Of a stretch of 64,000 nucleotides of DNA, positions 45,384 through 58,472 are shown one piece after another; positions within the stretch are counted from its first letter, which is position 1, and every line of letters begins with the position of its first letter. The stretch comes from Methylophilus sp. 42. Lineage in GTDB: Bacteria; Pseudomonadota; Gammaproteobacteria; Burkholderiales; Methylophilaceae. The notes below the pieces were generated by a model that saw only the letters and a list, made by a program, of their open reading frames with translations, made no database searches and was not told where the DNA came from. The stretch is taken from the NCBI RefSeq assembly GCF_000384155.1, contig NZ_KB913031.1, positions 1,488,001 to 1,552,000 on the forward strand, in the 5' to 3' direction. The position numbers were made by a program, and so were the translations under genes.

Positions 45384-45557
45384 TTAATACAGATCGTCAA
45401 TATTCATTAAAGCATCTTCGTCAGCAGAGTAGTGCTTGTGGCTCTTCTCATAGCTGCCATAGCTAGACTCGAAATCATCGACTTCATCGCCGGCAAAATC
45501 TTCCAGCATTTGATCAATTTTTTTAAATTTGTCGGTAGGCGTTGCTTTTTGTAACAT
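45384..45557 (-). CDS. Small acidic hypothetical protein
   Basis: A 57-residue acidic protein, unrecognised. ATG 45557 is preceded by GGGAGA at good spacing. The sequence has a helical first half (KFKKIDQMLEDFAGDEVDDF) and a Tyr/Ser/His-rich middle (SSYGSYEKSHKHYS). There is no signal or membrane segment. The ribosome site and codon structure favour a real gene; the function is unknown. Confidence 0.55.
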   Translation of the reverse strand: MLQKATPTDKFKKIDQMLEDFAGDEVDDFESSYGSYEKSHKHYSADEDALMNIDDLY

Positions 45558-45778
45558 GGTGGTCTCCCAGTACATCGTTAATTTACTCAAACATGTCAGT
45601 CCTTACTGTTCTTAATAATGCATTAGCATAGACTATGCCAATGATCATTTTTGTTCCTTACAATTTTATTAACGGCAACTATTAAAAAAAGTAAAATATG
45701 CGCCATTCATACAGAACAATCAAGCTAACTGACTGTCTGTAAAGGCATAACATAAACAAAAGTTTCAGGAGAGATGCA

Positions 45779-46309
45779 ATGCGAGGTGTGATATTCATGT
45801 TGTTGGGCTTGGGAGGCTATTCATTGGCGCAGGCTGACTGTCTGCCAATATATCAACACCAATTTAAGACCCTGCAAGGGCAAACTGTCGATTTTTGTCA
45901 ATTTCAGGATAAACCTATCCTTATTGTGAACACGGCCAGCAAGTGCGGCTTCACGCCACAATTTGAAGCACTGGAGTCTTTATATGACCAATATAAGGAC
46001 AAAGGCCTGGTGATCATTGGCTTTCCGTCTAATGACTTCAGGCAAGAGCCAGGCAATAACAAGCAAATTGGTGACTTTTGCAAGCTGACTTATTCTGTCA
46101 AATTCCCCATGGTTGAGAAATCCAGTGTCACCGGCAGTAGTGCTAATTCTTTGTATCAACAGTTAATCAAGCAAACCGGGCAGGCACCGCAATGGAATTT
46201 TTATAAATATGTCATTCTGCCTGGTGGCCAAAAAGTGTATTCATTTAATAGCATGACGCGGCCAGAGAGCGAAGAGATCATGAGCAAGATCAAGCCCTAC
46301 CTCAAATAG
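45779..46309 (+). CDS. Glutathione peroxidase-family protein, exported
   Basis: Thiol peroxidase of the GPx/BtuE family, 176 residues. Peroxidatic Cys56 lies in NTASKCGFTPQ (Cys rather than selenocysteine), followed by FPSNDFRQEPG and the WNFYKYV tryptophan. An N-terminal signal (VIFMLLGLGGYSLAQA) suggests periplasmic location, unlike most bacterial homologues. The ATG follows AGGAGA. It likely uses thioredoxin-like donors. Confidence 0.9.
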   Translation: MRGVIFMLLGLGGYSLAQADCLPIYQHQFKTLQGQTVDFCQFQDKPILIVNTASKCGFTPQFEALESLYDQYKDKGLVIIGFPSNDFRQEPGNNKQIGDFCKLTYSVKFPMVEKSSVTGSSANSLYQQLIKQTGQAPQWNFYKYVILPGGQKVYSFNSMTRPESEEIMSKIKPYLK

Positions 46310-46407
46310 TTTCCGTCATCGCGGGCTGATTTGCTGATTTTTTCAGCAGGTCAGCGCTGTAAACAAAACGATATGCAGTTTTTTTAAAGATTTATGTTGA
46401 AAGCCGT

Positions 46408-46436
46408 TGACAAGACTTCTAGCCATCATTAATATG
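46408..46436 (+). promoter_or_regulatory. Probable promoter of tRNA-Ala
   Basis: Perfect TTGACA (46408-46413), 17 bases, TAATAT (46431-46436). Confidence 0.68.
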
Positions 46437-46488
46437 GCGCCTTCTTTGAATTGCACTGCAAAACGAAGAACTGCAATACCAGAGATTC

Positions 46489-46564
<76 letters not shown>

Positions 46565-46620
46565 AGTGATTGAAAATATTGAATTTTTTTAAAAATAAAT
46601 ATTTCAATTATTTGAAAAAC

Positions 46621-46629
46621 TGGTATAAT
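46621..46629 (+). promoter_or_regulatory. Extended -10 promoter of tRNA-Glu
   Basis: TGGTATAAT, a perfect extended -10, 23 bases before the tRNA. There is no good -35. Confidence 0.6.
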
Positions 46630-46652
46630 GCGCAGGTTGTTAAATTTCTTAG

Positions 46653-46728
46653 GTCCCCATCGTCTAGAGGCCTAGGACACCTCCCTTTCACGGAGGCGAC
46701 CGGGGTTCGAATCCCCGTGGGGACGCCA
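46653..46728 (+). tRNA. tRNA-Glu (anticodon TTC)
   Basis: 76 bases: acceptor GTCCCCA / TGGGGAC, anticodon loop CTTTCAC on a CCTCC/GGAGG stem, T-loop GTTCGAATC, encoded CCA. Confidence 0.95.
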
Positions 46729-46776
46729 AAAATCACTCAGTGATTTCTAGCAGTAAATTCAATCATGTAGAAAATC

Positions 46777-46803
46777 CATATGTGCTCATGTATCGCACAT
46801 ATG
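46777..46803. other. Nine-base inverted repeat after tRNA-Glu
   Basis: Perfect arms CATATGTGC / GCACATATG around a nine-base loop. The sequence GCTCATGTAT in and near the loop recurs at 46883-46892. It could be a non-canonical terminator. The rest of the 320-base gap (46729-47049) has no gene apart from the palindromes listed next. Confidence 0.4.
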
Positions 46804-46983
46804 CGAAAAATCTGTTTTATTTCTTAATACTATTCTCAATAGCAATGTTATACAAAAAGTCCTCGGGATTTCTCCGTATGGGCTCATGTATGACATGTCC
46901 TGTTTTGTTGGAGTGAAGTTATATCTCAAACTGATACTCAACATATCTTTGACGCTAACTATTAAAGATTTAAGGCTTATCGA

Positions 46984-47016
46984 ACGTTAATGCTATTAAC
47001 GTGCACCCATGATGGG
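46984..47016. promoter_or_regulatory. Tandem palindromes before the PEP-CTERM mini-gene
   Basis: ACGTTAAT-GCT-ATTAACGT (46984-47002) is followed at once by CCCAT-G-ATGGG (47006-47016), 33-66 bases before the start codon. The position suits an operator. Confidence 0.45.
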
Positions 47017-47049
47017 ATTCGGCATTCATAAAAATAGAAGGAAACAAAT

Positions 47050-47202
47050 ATGCTATCGAAAATAACCTTACTTGCAGGGCTGCTGGTTTCAACGGTGGCT
47101 TATGCAGCCTCTGAGCCACTCTCTGTACCAGAACCCGAAAGCATGAGCTTAATTGCCATGGGTTTAGGGCTGATTGGCGTGATCGTGGCTAGAAAGAAAT
47201 AG
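47050..47202 (+). CDS. PEP-CTERM mini-protein
   Basis: A 50-residue protein made only of a signal peptide (MLSKITLLAGLLVSTVAYAA), about eight residues of mature sequence, and a PEP-CTERM sorting signal: VPEPESMSLIAMG, a hydrophobic helix, and the basic end ARKK. The ATG follows AAGGA (47038-47042) and a terminator follows the stop. PEP-CTERM signals are processed by exosortase, usually together with exopolysaccharide export; no exosortase gene is in the window. After cleavage almost nothing would remain, so it may act as a peptide, a decoy, or be an eroded PEP-CTERM gene. Confidence 0.72.
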   Translation: MLSKITLLAGLLVSTVAYAASEPLSVPEPESMSLIAMGLGLIGVIVARKK

Positions 47203-47228
47203 TCCTGAGTTGTCAGCTGAAATAAAGG

Positions 47229-47253
47229 GCCTCACTTAATGTGGGGCTTTTTT
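47229..47253 (+). terminator. Terminator of the PEP-CTERM mini-gene
   Basis: Seven-base stem GCCTCAC / GTGGGGC (one G-T pair) with a TTAAT loop, then a run of six T. Confidence 0.8.
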
Positions 47254-47322
47254 ATGCGTATTGCGAAGATACGCCTGAACGTATAAAGGGGATGCGAGAT
47301 TCTTGTGTGATATCACATGGCG

Positions 47323-47347
47323 ATAAAAAGCCCGGCAGGCCGGGCTT
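47323..47347 (-). terminator. Terminator of queF
   Basis: Perfect nine-base arms AAGCCCGGC / GCCGGGCTT; the A-run on the plus strand gives a T-run on the minus strand, 22 bases after the queF stop. Confidence 0.82.
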
Positions 47348-47368
47348 GATATTTCTTCGCTTTAGCTT

Positions 47369-47824
47369 TTATCCGCGAATATTACTTTGCGCAGAAAATT
47401 GCGATAACTCTACATATGGCTGAGGCTGCCAGCCCGCTGCGCGGTGTTCTGCCACCACATTGGTAAAAATCCCGCCACGCACATAAAACTTGGCAGTCAC
47501 GCGCATGAATTTCGGATCGATCGCGCTGACCAGGTCATCCAGAATCTGGTTGGTAACGGCTTCATGAAAACAGCCTTCGTCACGGAATGACCACATATAC
47601 AGTTTGAGGCTCTTTAATTCCACGCACAATTTGTTAGGAATATAGTCCAGGTAAATCACCGCGAAGTCAGGCTGACCGGTTTTCGGGCACAGGCAGGTAA
47701 ATTCCGGCACTTCCATATGAATATGAAAATCGCGGTTAGGATTCGGGTTATCAAAAGTCTCCAGCGTCTTTGCCGCTTGGGCTGTTGGCTTGCCACCGAG
47801 TAAATGTTCGTTCATTGCACTCAT
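47369..47824 (-). CDS. queF: NADPH-dependent preQ0 reductase
   Basis: Reduces 7-cyano-7-deazaguanine to preQ1 for queuosine tRNA modification. About 151 residues, the short unimodular QueF type. Active-site Cys46 and Asp53 lie in [11 protein letters not shown], and the NADPH-binding run is [16 protein letters not shown]. The start is ATG 47824 or 47815; the longer frame to 47920 overlaps smc and is rejected. Divergent from smc. Confidence 0.93.
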   Translation of the reverse strand: MSAMNEHLLGGKPTAQAAKTLETFDNPNPNRDFHIHMEVPEFTCLCPKTGQPDFAVIYLDYIPNKLCVELKSLKLYMWSFRDEGCFHEAVTNQILDDLVSAIDPKFMRVTAKFYVRGGIFTNVVAEHRAAGWQPQPYVELSQFSAQSNIRG

Positions 47825-47905
47825 GTTTGTTGATTGTTTCTTGATAAAAATGGGTATTATACCGCTTAAGCAACCATTCAAATTCTTATAAGCGGTTTTC
47901 TTACT

Positions 47906-50900
47906 TTGCGTCTGACTCATTTAAAACTGGCGGGGTTCAAGTCTTTTGTCGATCCGACCACCATACATCTGCATGGGCAACGTGTGGGTGTGGTTGGCCC
48001 CAATGGCTGTGGCAAATCGAATGTCATGGAGTCCGTGCGCTGGGTGCTGGGGGAATCGTCTGCCAAGGAAATGCGTGCCGACGCCATGGATGCCGTTATT
48101 TTTAATGGCTCGTCCAATCGAAAGCCGATCTCTCGGGCCAGTGTTGAACTGATTTTCGATAATAGCCTGGGGGGCGCCAATGGCGAATGGAGCCAATATG
48201 CCGAAATCTCCGTCAAACGGGTGATTGAGCGCGATAAGGGCTCGACCTATTACATCAATAATATTGCGGTGCGTCGACGCGATGTTGCCGATTTGTTTTT
48301 AGGCACTGGCCTGGGCGGGCGTGCTTATGCCATTATCGGTCAAAACACCATTTCACGGATTGTAGAAGCCAGGCCGGAAGAGTTGCGTGTATTTCTGGAA
48401 GAGGCCGCCGGCATCAGCAAATATAAAGAGCGCCGGCGTGAGACTGAGCTGCGCTTACGGGATACGCGTGAAAATCTTGAACGCGTAGAAGATATTTCGC
48501 GTGAAATGAACAAGCAAATTATCAAGCTGGAAGCGCAGGCGTTAGTGACGCAAAAGTTTCAGGCTTTGCAACAGGCACATCAATTAGCCGAGGCGCAATG
48601 GTGGTGGCTACGTAAACGCGACGCCGTGCTGGCACATGAAACGGCCTCACAAGCGGTTGAGCAAGCCGTGAATGCCCTAGAGGCGCAAATGGCCAGCTTG
48701 CGCAATCACGAGCTGCAGCTTGAGCTGTTACGACAGCAACATCAGGAAACTTCCAATCAGTTACATACTGCACAAGCCGCATTTTATGAGGCGAATTCAC
48801 AGGTTTCCACCCTCGGGCTACAGGTGAAGCAATCTGAAGAGGCGCGGGATCGCTTGTTGCAAGAACAGCAGCAATTATTGCGGCAGATGGAGCACAGGGC
48901 GCAGCAGCACAAACAGCTGCAAATGCAGCTGGTAGAAAAAAATAGTGCACTGACCACAACCGAAAACTCGGTAGCGCAGCATGCGCTTGATTTGAACAGC
49001 ATGCAGCAAGGGTTGCCAGAGCAAGCGAGCCAATTGCAGGTGGTTCAGCAAGCTGCGAACCAGGCACAGCAAGCCGTACAGCAAAGCCGCCAGCACATGC
49101 AGCTGGAACAAAATAATGTGAATTTTATCCAGCGTAACCTGGCTGAAGTCGCGCAACGTTTACAGCAATTGCAGCATGAACTGGGGCAGTGGGCCTTGCC
49201 GGACATGCAGGCCTTGGGCGCGCATCAGCAGCAGTTAGCTGAGCAGCAAGCGGCCTTGCAGCACGACGAGCTGCAATTGACGCATTTGCGTACAGAAGAA
49301 AATACGCAGCAACAGGCGTTGCAGCAAGCGCGCCATGACTGGCAACAGGCCCAACGCGCGCTACATCAATTAGAAGCCGAGATTCAGTCGCTGCAAAAAT
49401 TGCAGCAAAGTATGAAGCAGGATCAGCAATTAGGACCGTGGCTGCAAAAAACAGGCATGCAATCAGCGCCGCGCTTGTGGCAGGCGATACAGCTTGATAG
49501 CCAGTGGCAGCCCGCCCTGGAGGTATTCCTGGGGCATAAATTAAATGCGGTATTACCGGAAAATCACCCTGACTGGTCGCAATTGCCGCATCCGCAAGCG
49601 GCTTTGGCAGTTGCCCAAGCGGCGATCGCGACTGAAATATTGCCAGAGCAATGGCATGGTTTGCCTAGTCTGTATAGTTTATTGACGATCAAGCAAGCAG
49701 AAGTCTCTGCGGCCTTGCAGCACTGGCTGGCTGGGGTGTATGTGCTAGATGACGTGCAGCAACTTTCGCATTATCAAGCCACATTGCCAGCAGGGGTAAG
49801 CTTGCTGACCAAAAATGGCGATGTTTACCAGCGATATAGTGCCGTTTTTCATGGACGCCAAAATCAAATGCAAGGCGTGCTAGAGCGTCAGCAGCAATTG
49901 GATACATTGCAGGCAGGTTTGAGCCAGTCGCAAGACGACGTCACAGCTGCGCAGCAGCAAGTGCAATTGCTGGAAACCAGTTTGCAGGCAACGCGCCAGC
50001 AACAACAGCAAAGCCACCAGCGTATTAAGCAGCTAACGAGCAGCATGCATGAAGCGCAACTGCAGGTATCACGCCTGCAACAGGCGCATGATAATGCCTT
50101 GCGCCGCCAGACCGCCTTGCAACAAGATATTGCACAGGCTGAAAGCCGCCAGGCTGGACTGAATGCGGAAGTTGCACAGGCGCAGGCAACGATTGCCAAA
50201 CATCAAGCACAATTTGCCGAGCTAGAGCAAACCGCGCGTGAAACGCAGGCACAAAAACAGCAGGCCGAGCAAACCTATTTTAATTTGCGTGATACTGTAC
50301 AGCAGGCGGAAAAAGCGCATCAGTCACAAGTGTTTGAGCAAACGCTGCTTAAAAATGCGGTGGGTGATTTACAACAGCGATTGACGCAGAACGAACAGGA
50401 AAGCCAGCACTTGCAGCATCGCCTGCTTGAGACTGAGCAGGCATTGGCGATTAGCAATATGGAAGCGCTCAAGGCCAATCTGGCCCACGCGTTGACGCAG
50501 CAGCACACGTGTGAACAGGCACTTGCGCAAGCGCGAAACCAGTCTGCAGCGCAAGAAACTGCATTACAGGTACAAGAGCGGCATCGCTTGCAAATCGAGC
50601 AGCAATTGCATCCGCTGCGGGATGCTGTAGAGCAACGCCGCCTTAAGCAGCAGGAGTGTCGCCTGCAAGTGGAGCAATGCCAATCCGCTTTGGCTGAAAC
50701 CGGCCTGGATGAGGCGCTGATTCAGCAAGGCCTGGGCTTGGATAGCCAGGCGCAGGCCTTGGCGCAAAATACCCAGAAGCTACAGCAACAGATACAGCAA
50801 TTGGGGCCTGTGAATATGGCGGCGATTGAAGAGTTGTCGGTGGAGAAAGAGCGCAAAGGTTACCTGGATAGCCAGTTAAAAGATTTGCTGACTGCCAGTG

Positions 50901-51415
50901 AAACGCTGGAAGAGGCCATTCAGAAAATCGACAGAGAAACGCGCGGCAAGCTGCGTGCGACCTTCGATGAAGCCAACCGCAATTTTGGCGAATTGTTCCA
51001 GACCTTGTTCAATGGCGGCAATGCCAAACTTGAATTACTTGGTGACGAGATACTGGATACTGGTGTACAGGTGTTTGCGCAGCCGCCAGGCAAAAAAAAC
51101 ACGACGATACAACTACTTTCCGGCGGCGAAAAAGCGCTGACGGCGATGGCGCTGGTGTTTGCCTTATTCAGATTAAATCCGGCCCCATTTTGCCTGATGG
51201 ATGAAGTGGATGCACCGCTGGATGACAGTAATACCGAGCGTTTTTGCCAGTTGGTACGTGTGATGTCAGAAAAAACGCAATTCCTGTTTGTGTCGCACAA
51301 CAAAATCACGATGGAGATGTCACAACAGTTGATTGGGGTCACGATGCAGGAGTCTGGTGTATCGCGAATTGTCGATGTTGATATCGATGAAGCGATACGC
51401 ATGCATGCGGCTTAA
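47906..51415 (+). CDS. smc: Chromosome segregation protein SMC
   Basis: Condensin ATPase organising the chromosome. 1169 residues: N-terminal ATPase half with Walker A GPNGCGKS (31-38), a coiled-coil arm, hinge (about 500-650), a return coiled coil, and a C-terminal half with signature [14 protein letters not shown] and Walker [14 protein letters not shown]. The start is TTG 47906, which gives the canonical [18 protein letters not shown]. The coiled coils are unusually rich in Gln. zipA and ligA follow, the usual betaproteobacterial order. Confidence 0.96.
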   Translation: MRLTHLKLAGFKSFVDPTTIHLHGQRVGVVGPNGCGKSNVMESVRWVLGESSAKEMRADAMDAVIFNGSSNRKPISRASVELIFDNSLGGANGEWSQYAEISVKRVIERDKGSTYYINNIAVRRRDVADLFLGTGLGGRAYAIIGQNTISRIVEARPEELRVFLEEAAGISKYKERRRETELRLRDTRENLERVEDISREMNKQIIKLEAQALVTQKFQALQQAHQLAEAQWWWLRKRDAVLAHETASQAVEQAVNALEAQMASLRNHELQLELLRQQHQETSNQLHTAQAAFYEANSQVSTLGLQVKQSEEARDRLLQEQQQLLRQMEHRAQQHKQLQMQLVEKNSALTTTENSVAQHALDLNSMQQGLPEQASQLQVVQQAANQAQQAVQQSRQHMQLEQNNVNFIQRNLAEVAQRLQQLQHELGQWALPDMQALGAHQQQLAEQQAALQHDELQLTHLRTEENTQQQALQQARHDWQQAQRALHQLEAEIQSLQKLQQSMKQDQQLGPWLQKTGMQSAPRLWQAIQLDSQWQPALEVFLGHKLNAVLPENHPDWSQLPHPQAALAVAQAAIATEILPEQWHGLPSLYSLLTIKQAEVSAALQHWLAGVYVLDDVQQLSHYQATLPAGVSLLTKNGDVYQRYSAVFHGRQNQMQGVLERQQQLDTLQAGLSQSQDDVTAAQQQVQLLETSLQATRQQQQQSHQRIKQLTSSMHEAQLQVSRLQQAHDNALRRQTALQQDIAQAESRQAGLNAEVAQAQATIAKHQAQFAELEQTARETQAQKQQAEQTYFNLRDTVQQAEKAHQSQVFEQTLLKNAVGDLQQRLTQNEQESQHLQHRLLETEQALAISNMEALKANLAHALTQQHTCEQALAQARNQSAAQETALQVQERHRLQIEQQLHPLRDAVEQRRLKQQECRLQVEQCQSALAETGLDEALIQQGLGLDSQAQALAQNTQKLQQQIQQLGPVNMAAIEELSVEKERKGYLDSQLKDLLTASETLEEAIQKIDRETRGKLRATFDEANRNFGELFQTLFNGGNAKLELLGDEILDTGVQVFAQPPGKKNTTIQLLSGGEKALTAMALVFALFRLNPAPFCLMDEVDAPLDDSNTERFCQLVRVMSEKTQFLFVSHNKITMEMSQQLIGVTMQESGVSRIVDVDIDEAIRMHAA

Positions 51416-51467
51416 TGCCAGTTTTGTTGTATTATTATGCAAGCGTTATTAAGGATTGTAAGGTCAC

Positions 51468-55032
<3,565 letters not shown>

Positions 55033-55033
55033 T

Positions 55034-55912
55034 ATGAATTCAAAATTAACTTTAATAGTATTGTTTAATTTATTGATTATTAATGAATCAATGGCTAAAG
55101 ATGCTGCGTTAGAAACTTGCGATAGCGCGGTAAAAAACCAGCAGTATGCACAAGCCATCCAGGTCGCTGAGCAACACGCCAGCCAGGCAGAGTTCTGGCT
55201 GTGTAAAGGCCGTGCACAATCCGGGCTGGCCCAAAATGCCGCTGCGCAACAAAGCTTTAAACAGGCCATCAGCCTGAAGCCTACCGGCCTGGATCTGATT
55301 TCTGCCCATATGTTACTTGGTAACGCGCAGCTTGAAGCTAAAGTGCATGACGCCGCGCTCGAAAGCTATCAGCAAGCCCTCAAATTCAGCGAGCAGCAAA
55401 ATATGCGCCGCTATGCGCGTGTCGCGCATAACCTGATCGGCGAAGCTTATTTCGAGATTGGCCAATACGCTGAATCACTCAAGTCATTTGAAGTTGGCGA
55501 GAAACTTGCCATGAACGACGACGAGCGCGCTGACAGTTTCATTCACGAAGCCATGGCCTACCAGAAACTGCAACAAGTAGATAAAGCCATCGAGCACCAA
55601 TTAAAAGGCGTCATGATGCTGCGCAAGTCTGGCACCCCTGATCAATACGCAGAAGCCAGCCTGACCTTGGGTCAGCTGTTTTCAGCAAAAAAAGATTACG
55701 TGAGTGCAGACAAAACCTACCAGCGCCTGATGGAATATGCCCACGACAATGGTGGCGAATTTTATGAAGCTAAAACCGCGATTTATTGGGCAGAAAACAA
55801 ACGTGCGCAAGGCGATGTGGCTGGTGCGCAGCAATTAATACAACAAGCTGAGGCGATTGCTGCCAAGTTTAAAGATGCTGAATTGGATGAATTGCTGGCG
55901 AAAACCAAATAG
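55034..55912 (+). CDS. Periplasmic TPR protein
   Basis: A 292-residue protein with a signal peptide (LTLIVLFNLLIINESMA) and about five tetratricopeptide-like repeats across the mature chain (for example AAQQSFKQAISLKP, AALESYQQALKF, YAESLKSFEVGEK). It is likely a periplasmic scaffold; the partner is unknown. The start is one base after the ligA stop, so it is co-transcribed. Confidence 0.82.
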   Translation: MNSKLTLIVLFNLLIINESMAKDAALETCDSAVKNQQYAQAIQVAEQHASQAEFWLCKGRAQSGLAQNAAAQQSFKQAISLKPTGLDLISAHMLLGNAQLEAKVHDAALESYQQALKFSEQQNMRRYARVAHNLIGEAYFEIGQYAESLKSFEVGEKLAMNDDERADSFIHEAMAYQKLQQVDKAIEHQLKGVMMLRKSGTPDQYAEASLTLGQLFSAKKDYVSADKTYQRLMEYAHDNGGEFYEAKTAIYWAENKRAQGDVAGAQQLIQQAEAIAAKFKDAELDELLAKTK

Positions 55913-56071
55913 GTTACGCGCAACAATCAACGCCGTAATGTCTGCATCTTGATCCATGAGCAATGACTAAAGATGACCTAGTCTGAGTGTCACTCGACAT
56001 TGCCATTAAAATGCACTAGCATTTCGCCGGCATCAATTTAATTAATGTATATATATAAGGGGAGATTTTCA

Positions 56072-56650
56072 ATGAAAGCGATCGCTATGAAAAGCATCGT
56101 AGGTGCGGCATTGTCTGCACTTATGCTGGCAGGCACAAACATGGTACATGCCGCCACATACAACTTTAATTTTCCAAGCTACACTTCCAATGTGGTGAGT
56201 TCTGTCGGTTCTCTGTCAGCAATAGATATCGGCTATTTCTGGTCTGTTTCACGTGGTGATCAAGTGAGTGAAACATTTAGCGGATCCGGCCTGTTCGGCG
56301 CGACCAGCCTGGAACTGGAGTTGAATGTCACTCAGAATGTGCTGTCACAAGGCGCGTCAGTAGATTGGGATGTACTGGTCAATGGTGTGGATGTAGGCGA
56401 TTGGACCTGGACGAGCACCAGTGGTACCGGCCTGACATATTTGAGCTATACCTTTGCTGCGATCTCTGGCGAATTCAATTCGCTGGCACTGGTTGTGAAA
56501 AATGAAGTGCCGGGCGGTCTGGGTTCTATTGCATTAGGTGTGAATACAGAGGCGAGTGTGAGCAACAGTGTCGTGCCTGAACCAGATACTTTAGGCTTTT
56601 TGCTGGCAGGCCTGGCAGTTATTTCTTTAGTGCAACGCAGGCGCGCTTAA
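56072..56650 (+). CDS. PEP-CTERM sorting-domain protein
   Basis: A 192-residue exported protein: signal peptide (to about MVHA), a beta-rich, Ser/Gly/Asn-rich body without Cys, and a C-terminal PEP-CTERM signal (VVPEPDTLGFLLAGLAV, then RRRA). ATG 56072 follows AAGGGGAG. It should be processed by exosortase and released or surface-associated with exopolysaccharide. The function of the body is unknown; similar proteins resemble the FxDxF-PEP group. Confidence 0.88.
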   Translation: MKAIAMKSIVGAALSALMLAGTNMVHAATYNFNFPSYTSNVVSSVGSLSAIDIGYFWSVSRGDQVSETFSGSGLFGATSLELELNVTQNVLSQGASVDWDVLVNGVDVGDWTWTSTSGTGLTYLSYTFAAISGEFNSLALVVKNEVPGGLGSIALGVNTEASVSNSVVPEPDTLGFLLAGLAVISLVQRRRA

Positions 56651-56669
56651 TTCGCTTAGCTACGCAGTG

Positions 56670-56695
56670 AAAAAGGCGCTTTAGGCGCCTTTTTT
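56670..56695 (+). terminator. Terminator of the PEP-CTERM gene
   Basis: Stem AAAAAGGCGC / GCGCCTTTTT with a five-base loop and a T-run. Confidence 0.88.
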
Positions 56696-56765
56696 GTTTT
56701 TGAAAGCCCGTTCTCTCGTCCTAGCGCCTCACTTGCAAAAGATTTACCTTTTTGCTGGAATCCCC

Positions 56766-56794
56766 TGTAAGGTTTCCCTGTCATATGCGACAAA
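56766..56794 (+). promoter_or_regulatory. ECF-like promoter of msrPQ
   Basis: TGTAAGGT (56766-56773), 14 bases, CGACAAA (56788-56794), 33 bases before the msrP ATG. The same two boxes with identical spacing occur before doxX (58409-58437). Confidence 0.6.
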
Positions 56795-56827
56795 TAAGCA
56801 TACACAATCAGGCAGACAGGAAATTTT

Positions 56828-57775
56828 ATGCTACTGGATAACAATCGCCGCAATCCTAGCGGTATTTTGCCTTCAGAAATCACGCCACAAGCCGTGTTTG
56901 AGCAGCGCCGTACTGTATTAAAAGCGGCGGGCGTGGCGGCAGCCAGTCTTTTACTCCCTACGCAGGCGCACGCGGCACAAACGCTGGATTTCCATAAAAC
57001 AGCTTATGGCAAAGAAGAGAAGCTGACCAGCGTTGAAGATGTGACCAGCTATAACAATTATTACGAGTTTGGCACAGGCAAGGAAGACCCGGCGCGCGAG
57101 GCGGTGTTGTTTAAGCCGACGCCGTGGACGATCAGGATTGAAGGCGCGGTGAAGCAGGCGAAGACCATCAGTATTGAGCAACTGATGAAACTGGCACCAC
57201 TGGAGGAGCGCATTTACCGTATGCGTTGCGTGGAAGGTTGGTCTATGGTGATTCCGTGGGTCGGGTTGCCGCTCAAAGCGCTTATCGACTGGGCGCAGCC
57301 AACCGGCAATGCCAAATATATTGAGTTTATTTCTTATAACGATCCACGCCATATGCCTGGAGCACGTATTCCGGTGCTGGATTGGCCTTATAACGAGGGT
57401 TTGCGCATGGATGAAGCCATGCAGCCATTAACGATTCTGGCGGTTGGTTTGTATGGCAAGGTGTTGCCTAATCAGAATGGGGCGCCTGTGCGCCTGGTGG
57501 TGCCATGGAAGTATGGTTTTAAAGGGGCCAAGGCCATTAGTATGATTCGTTTTGTTGAGCAGATGCCGAATACCTCCTGGATGAAAGCGAGTGCACGCGA
57601 GTATGGTTTTTACGCCAATGTGAATCCGCAGGTGGATCATCCGCGCTGGACACAGTCCTCTGAAAAACGCATCGGCGCAGGCTTATTTGCCGGGCGAATT
57701 AAAACCAGATTGTTTAATGGCTATGATGAAGTAGGGCAGTTATATGCCGGTATGGATTTGCAGAAAAATTTCTAG
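56828..57775 (+). CDS. msrP: Protein-methionine-sulfoxide reductase catalytic subunit MsrP
   Basis: Periplasmic molybdopterin enzyme repairing oxidised methionines. 315 residues: Tat signal with [10 protein letters not shown] (Arg27-Arg28), sulfite-oxidase-type fold, and the molybdenum-ligand Cys134 in RMRCVEGW. It is coupled to msrQ one base downstream. Confidence 0.95.
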   Translation: MLLDNNRRNPSGILPSEITPQAVFEQRRTVLKAAGVAAASLLLPTQAHAAQTLDFHKTAYGKEEKLTSVEDVTSYNNYYEFGTGKEDPAREAVLFKPTPWTIRIEGAVKQAKTISIEQLMKLAPLEERIYRMRCVEGWSMVIPWVGLPLKALIDWAQPTGNAKYIEFISYNDPRHMPGARIPVLDWPYNEGLRMDEAMQPLTILAVGLYGKVLPNQNGAPVRLVVPWKYGFKGAKAISMIRFVEQMPNTSWMKASAREYGFYANVNPQVDHPRWTQSSEKRIGAGLFAGRIKTRLFNGYDEVGQLYAGMDLQKNF

Positions 57776-57776
57776 C

Positions 57777-58400
57777 ATGACTATGCCGCAATGGTCCTCT
57801 GCATGGTCAGCAAAGGTTGCAATCAAGTACCTTAAATGCCTGATCTGGCTGGGTGCATGCATCCCTGTTTCGCGCTTGATTTACCTGGGCGTTACCGATG
57901 GTCTTGGCGCAAACCCCGTTGAGTTTATTGAGCGCTCTACCGGCACCTGGGCATTGGTGTTTTTACTGCTCTCGCTCAGCATCACGCCGCTCAGGCATCT
58001 CACGCAACAAGCCTGGCTGATTGCGGTGCGTCGCTTGCTGGGGTTGTGGATGTTTGCTTATGCCTGCCTGCACGTGACGACATATCTCTGGTTGGATTAC
58101 CAGTTTGACTGGGCCGATATTGTGAAAGATATCGTCAAGCATCCTTACGTGCTGGTGGGGGCGACTGCCTTGTTGCTGACCTTGCCCTTGGCAGCAACGT
58201 CTAACCAGCGCGCGATAAAAGCACTCAAGCAACGCTGGAAAAGCTTGCATAAGCTGGTGTATGTGATTGGCGTACTGGTGTTGCTACACTTTTGGTGGCT
58301 GGTGAAAAAAGATGTGACTGAGCCTGTGATTTACAGTCTGGTATTTGCGCTGTTGATAGCACTTCGTTGGCTACCTTTCTCAAATAATAGAAAAAGTTAG
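57777..58400 (+). CDS. msrQ: Heme-binding membrane subunit MsrQ
   Basis: Passes electrons from the membrane to MsrP. 207 residues with about six hydrophobic helices, ferric-reductase-like His residues (YACLHVTTYLW, SLHKLVYVIGVLVLLHFWW segment), and the family loop STGTWALVFLLLSLSITPLR. The start is ATG 57777, or 57783; the longer frame to 57744 overlaps msrP and is rejected. Confidence 0.92.
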   Translation: MTMPQWSSAWSAKVAIKYLKCLIWLGACIPVSRLIYLGVTDGLGANPVEFIERSTGTWALVFLLLSLSITPLRHLTQQAWLIAVRRLLGLWMFAYACLHVTTYLWLDYQFDWADIVKDIVKHPYVLVGATALLLTLPLAATSNQRAIKALKQRWKSLHKLVYVIGVLVLLHFWWLVKKDVTEPVIYSLVFALLIALRWLPFSNNRKS

Positions 58401-58408
58401 CGGTAATA

Positions 58409-58437
58409 TGTAAGGTATTTTCTAGATTGAAGACTAA
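58409..58437 (+). promoter_or_regulatory. ECF-like promoter of doxX
   Basis: TGTAAGGT (58409-58416), 14 bases, AGACTAA (58431-58437), 35 bases before the doxX ATG. Matches the msrP element. Confidence 0.55.
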
Positions 58438-58472
58438 GCAATACTACTTCAATCCTGGAAAGGCAGCCGCCC

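Noticed and set aside
46567-46608. AT-rich imperfect inverted repeat after tRNA-Ala
   Set aside because: Pairing is imperfect and made of A/T only; it overlaps the tRNA-Glu promoter region and is not a convincing terminator.
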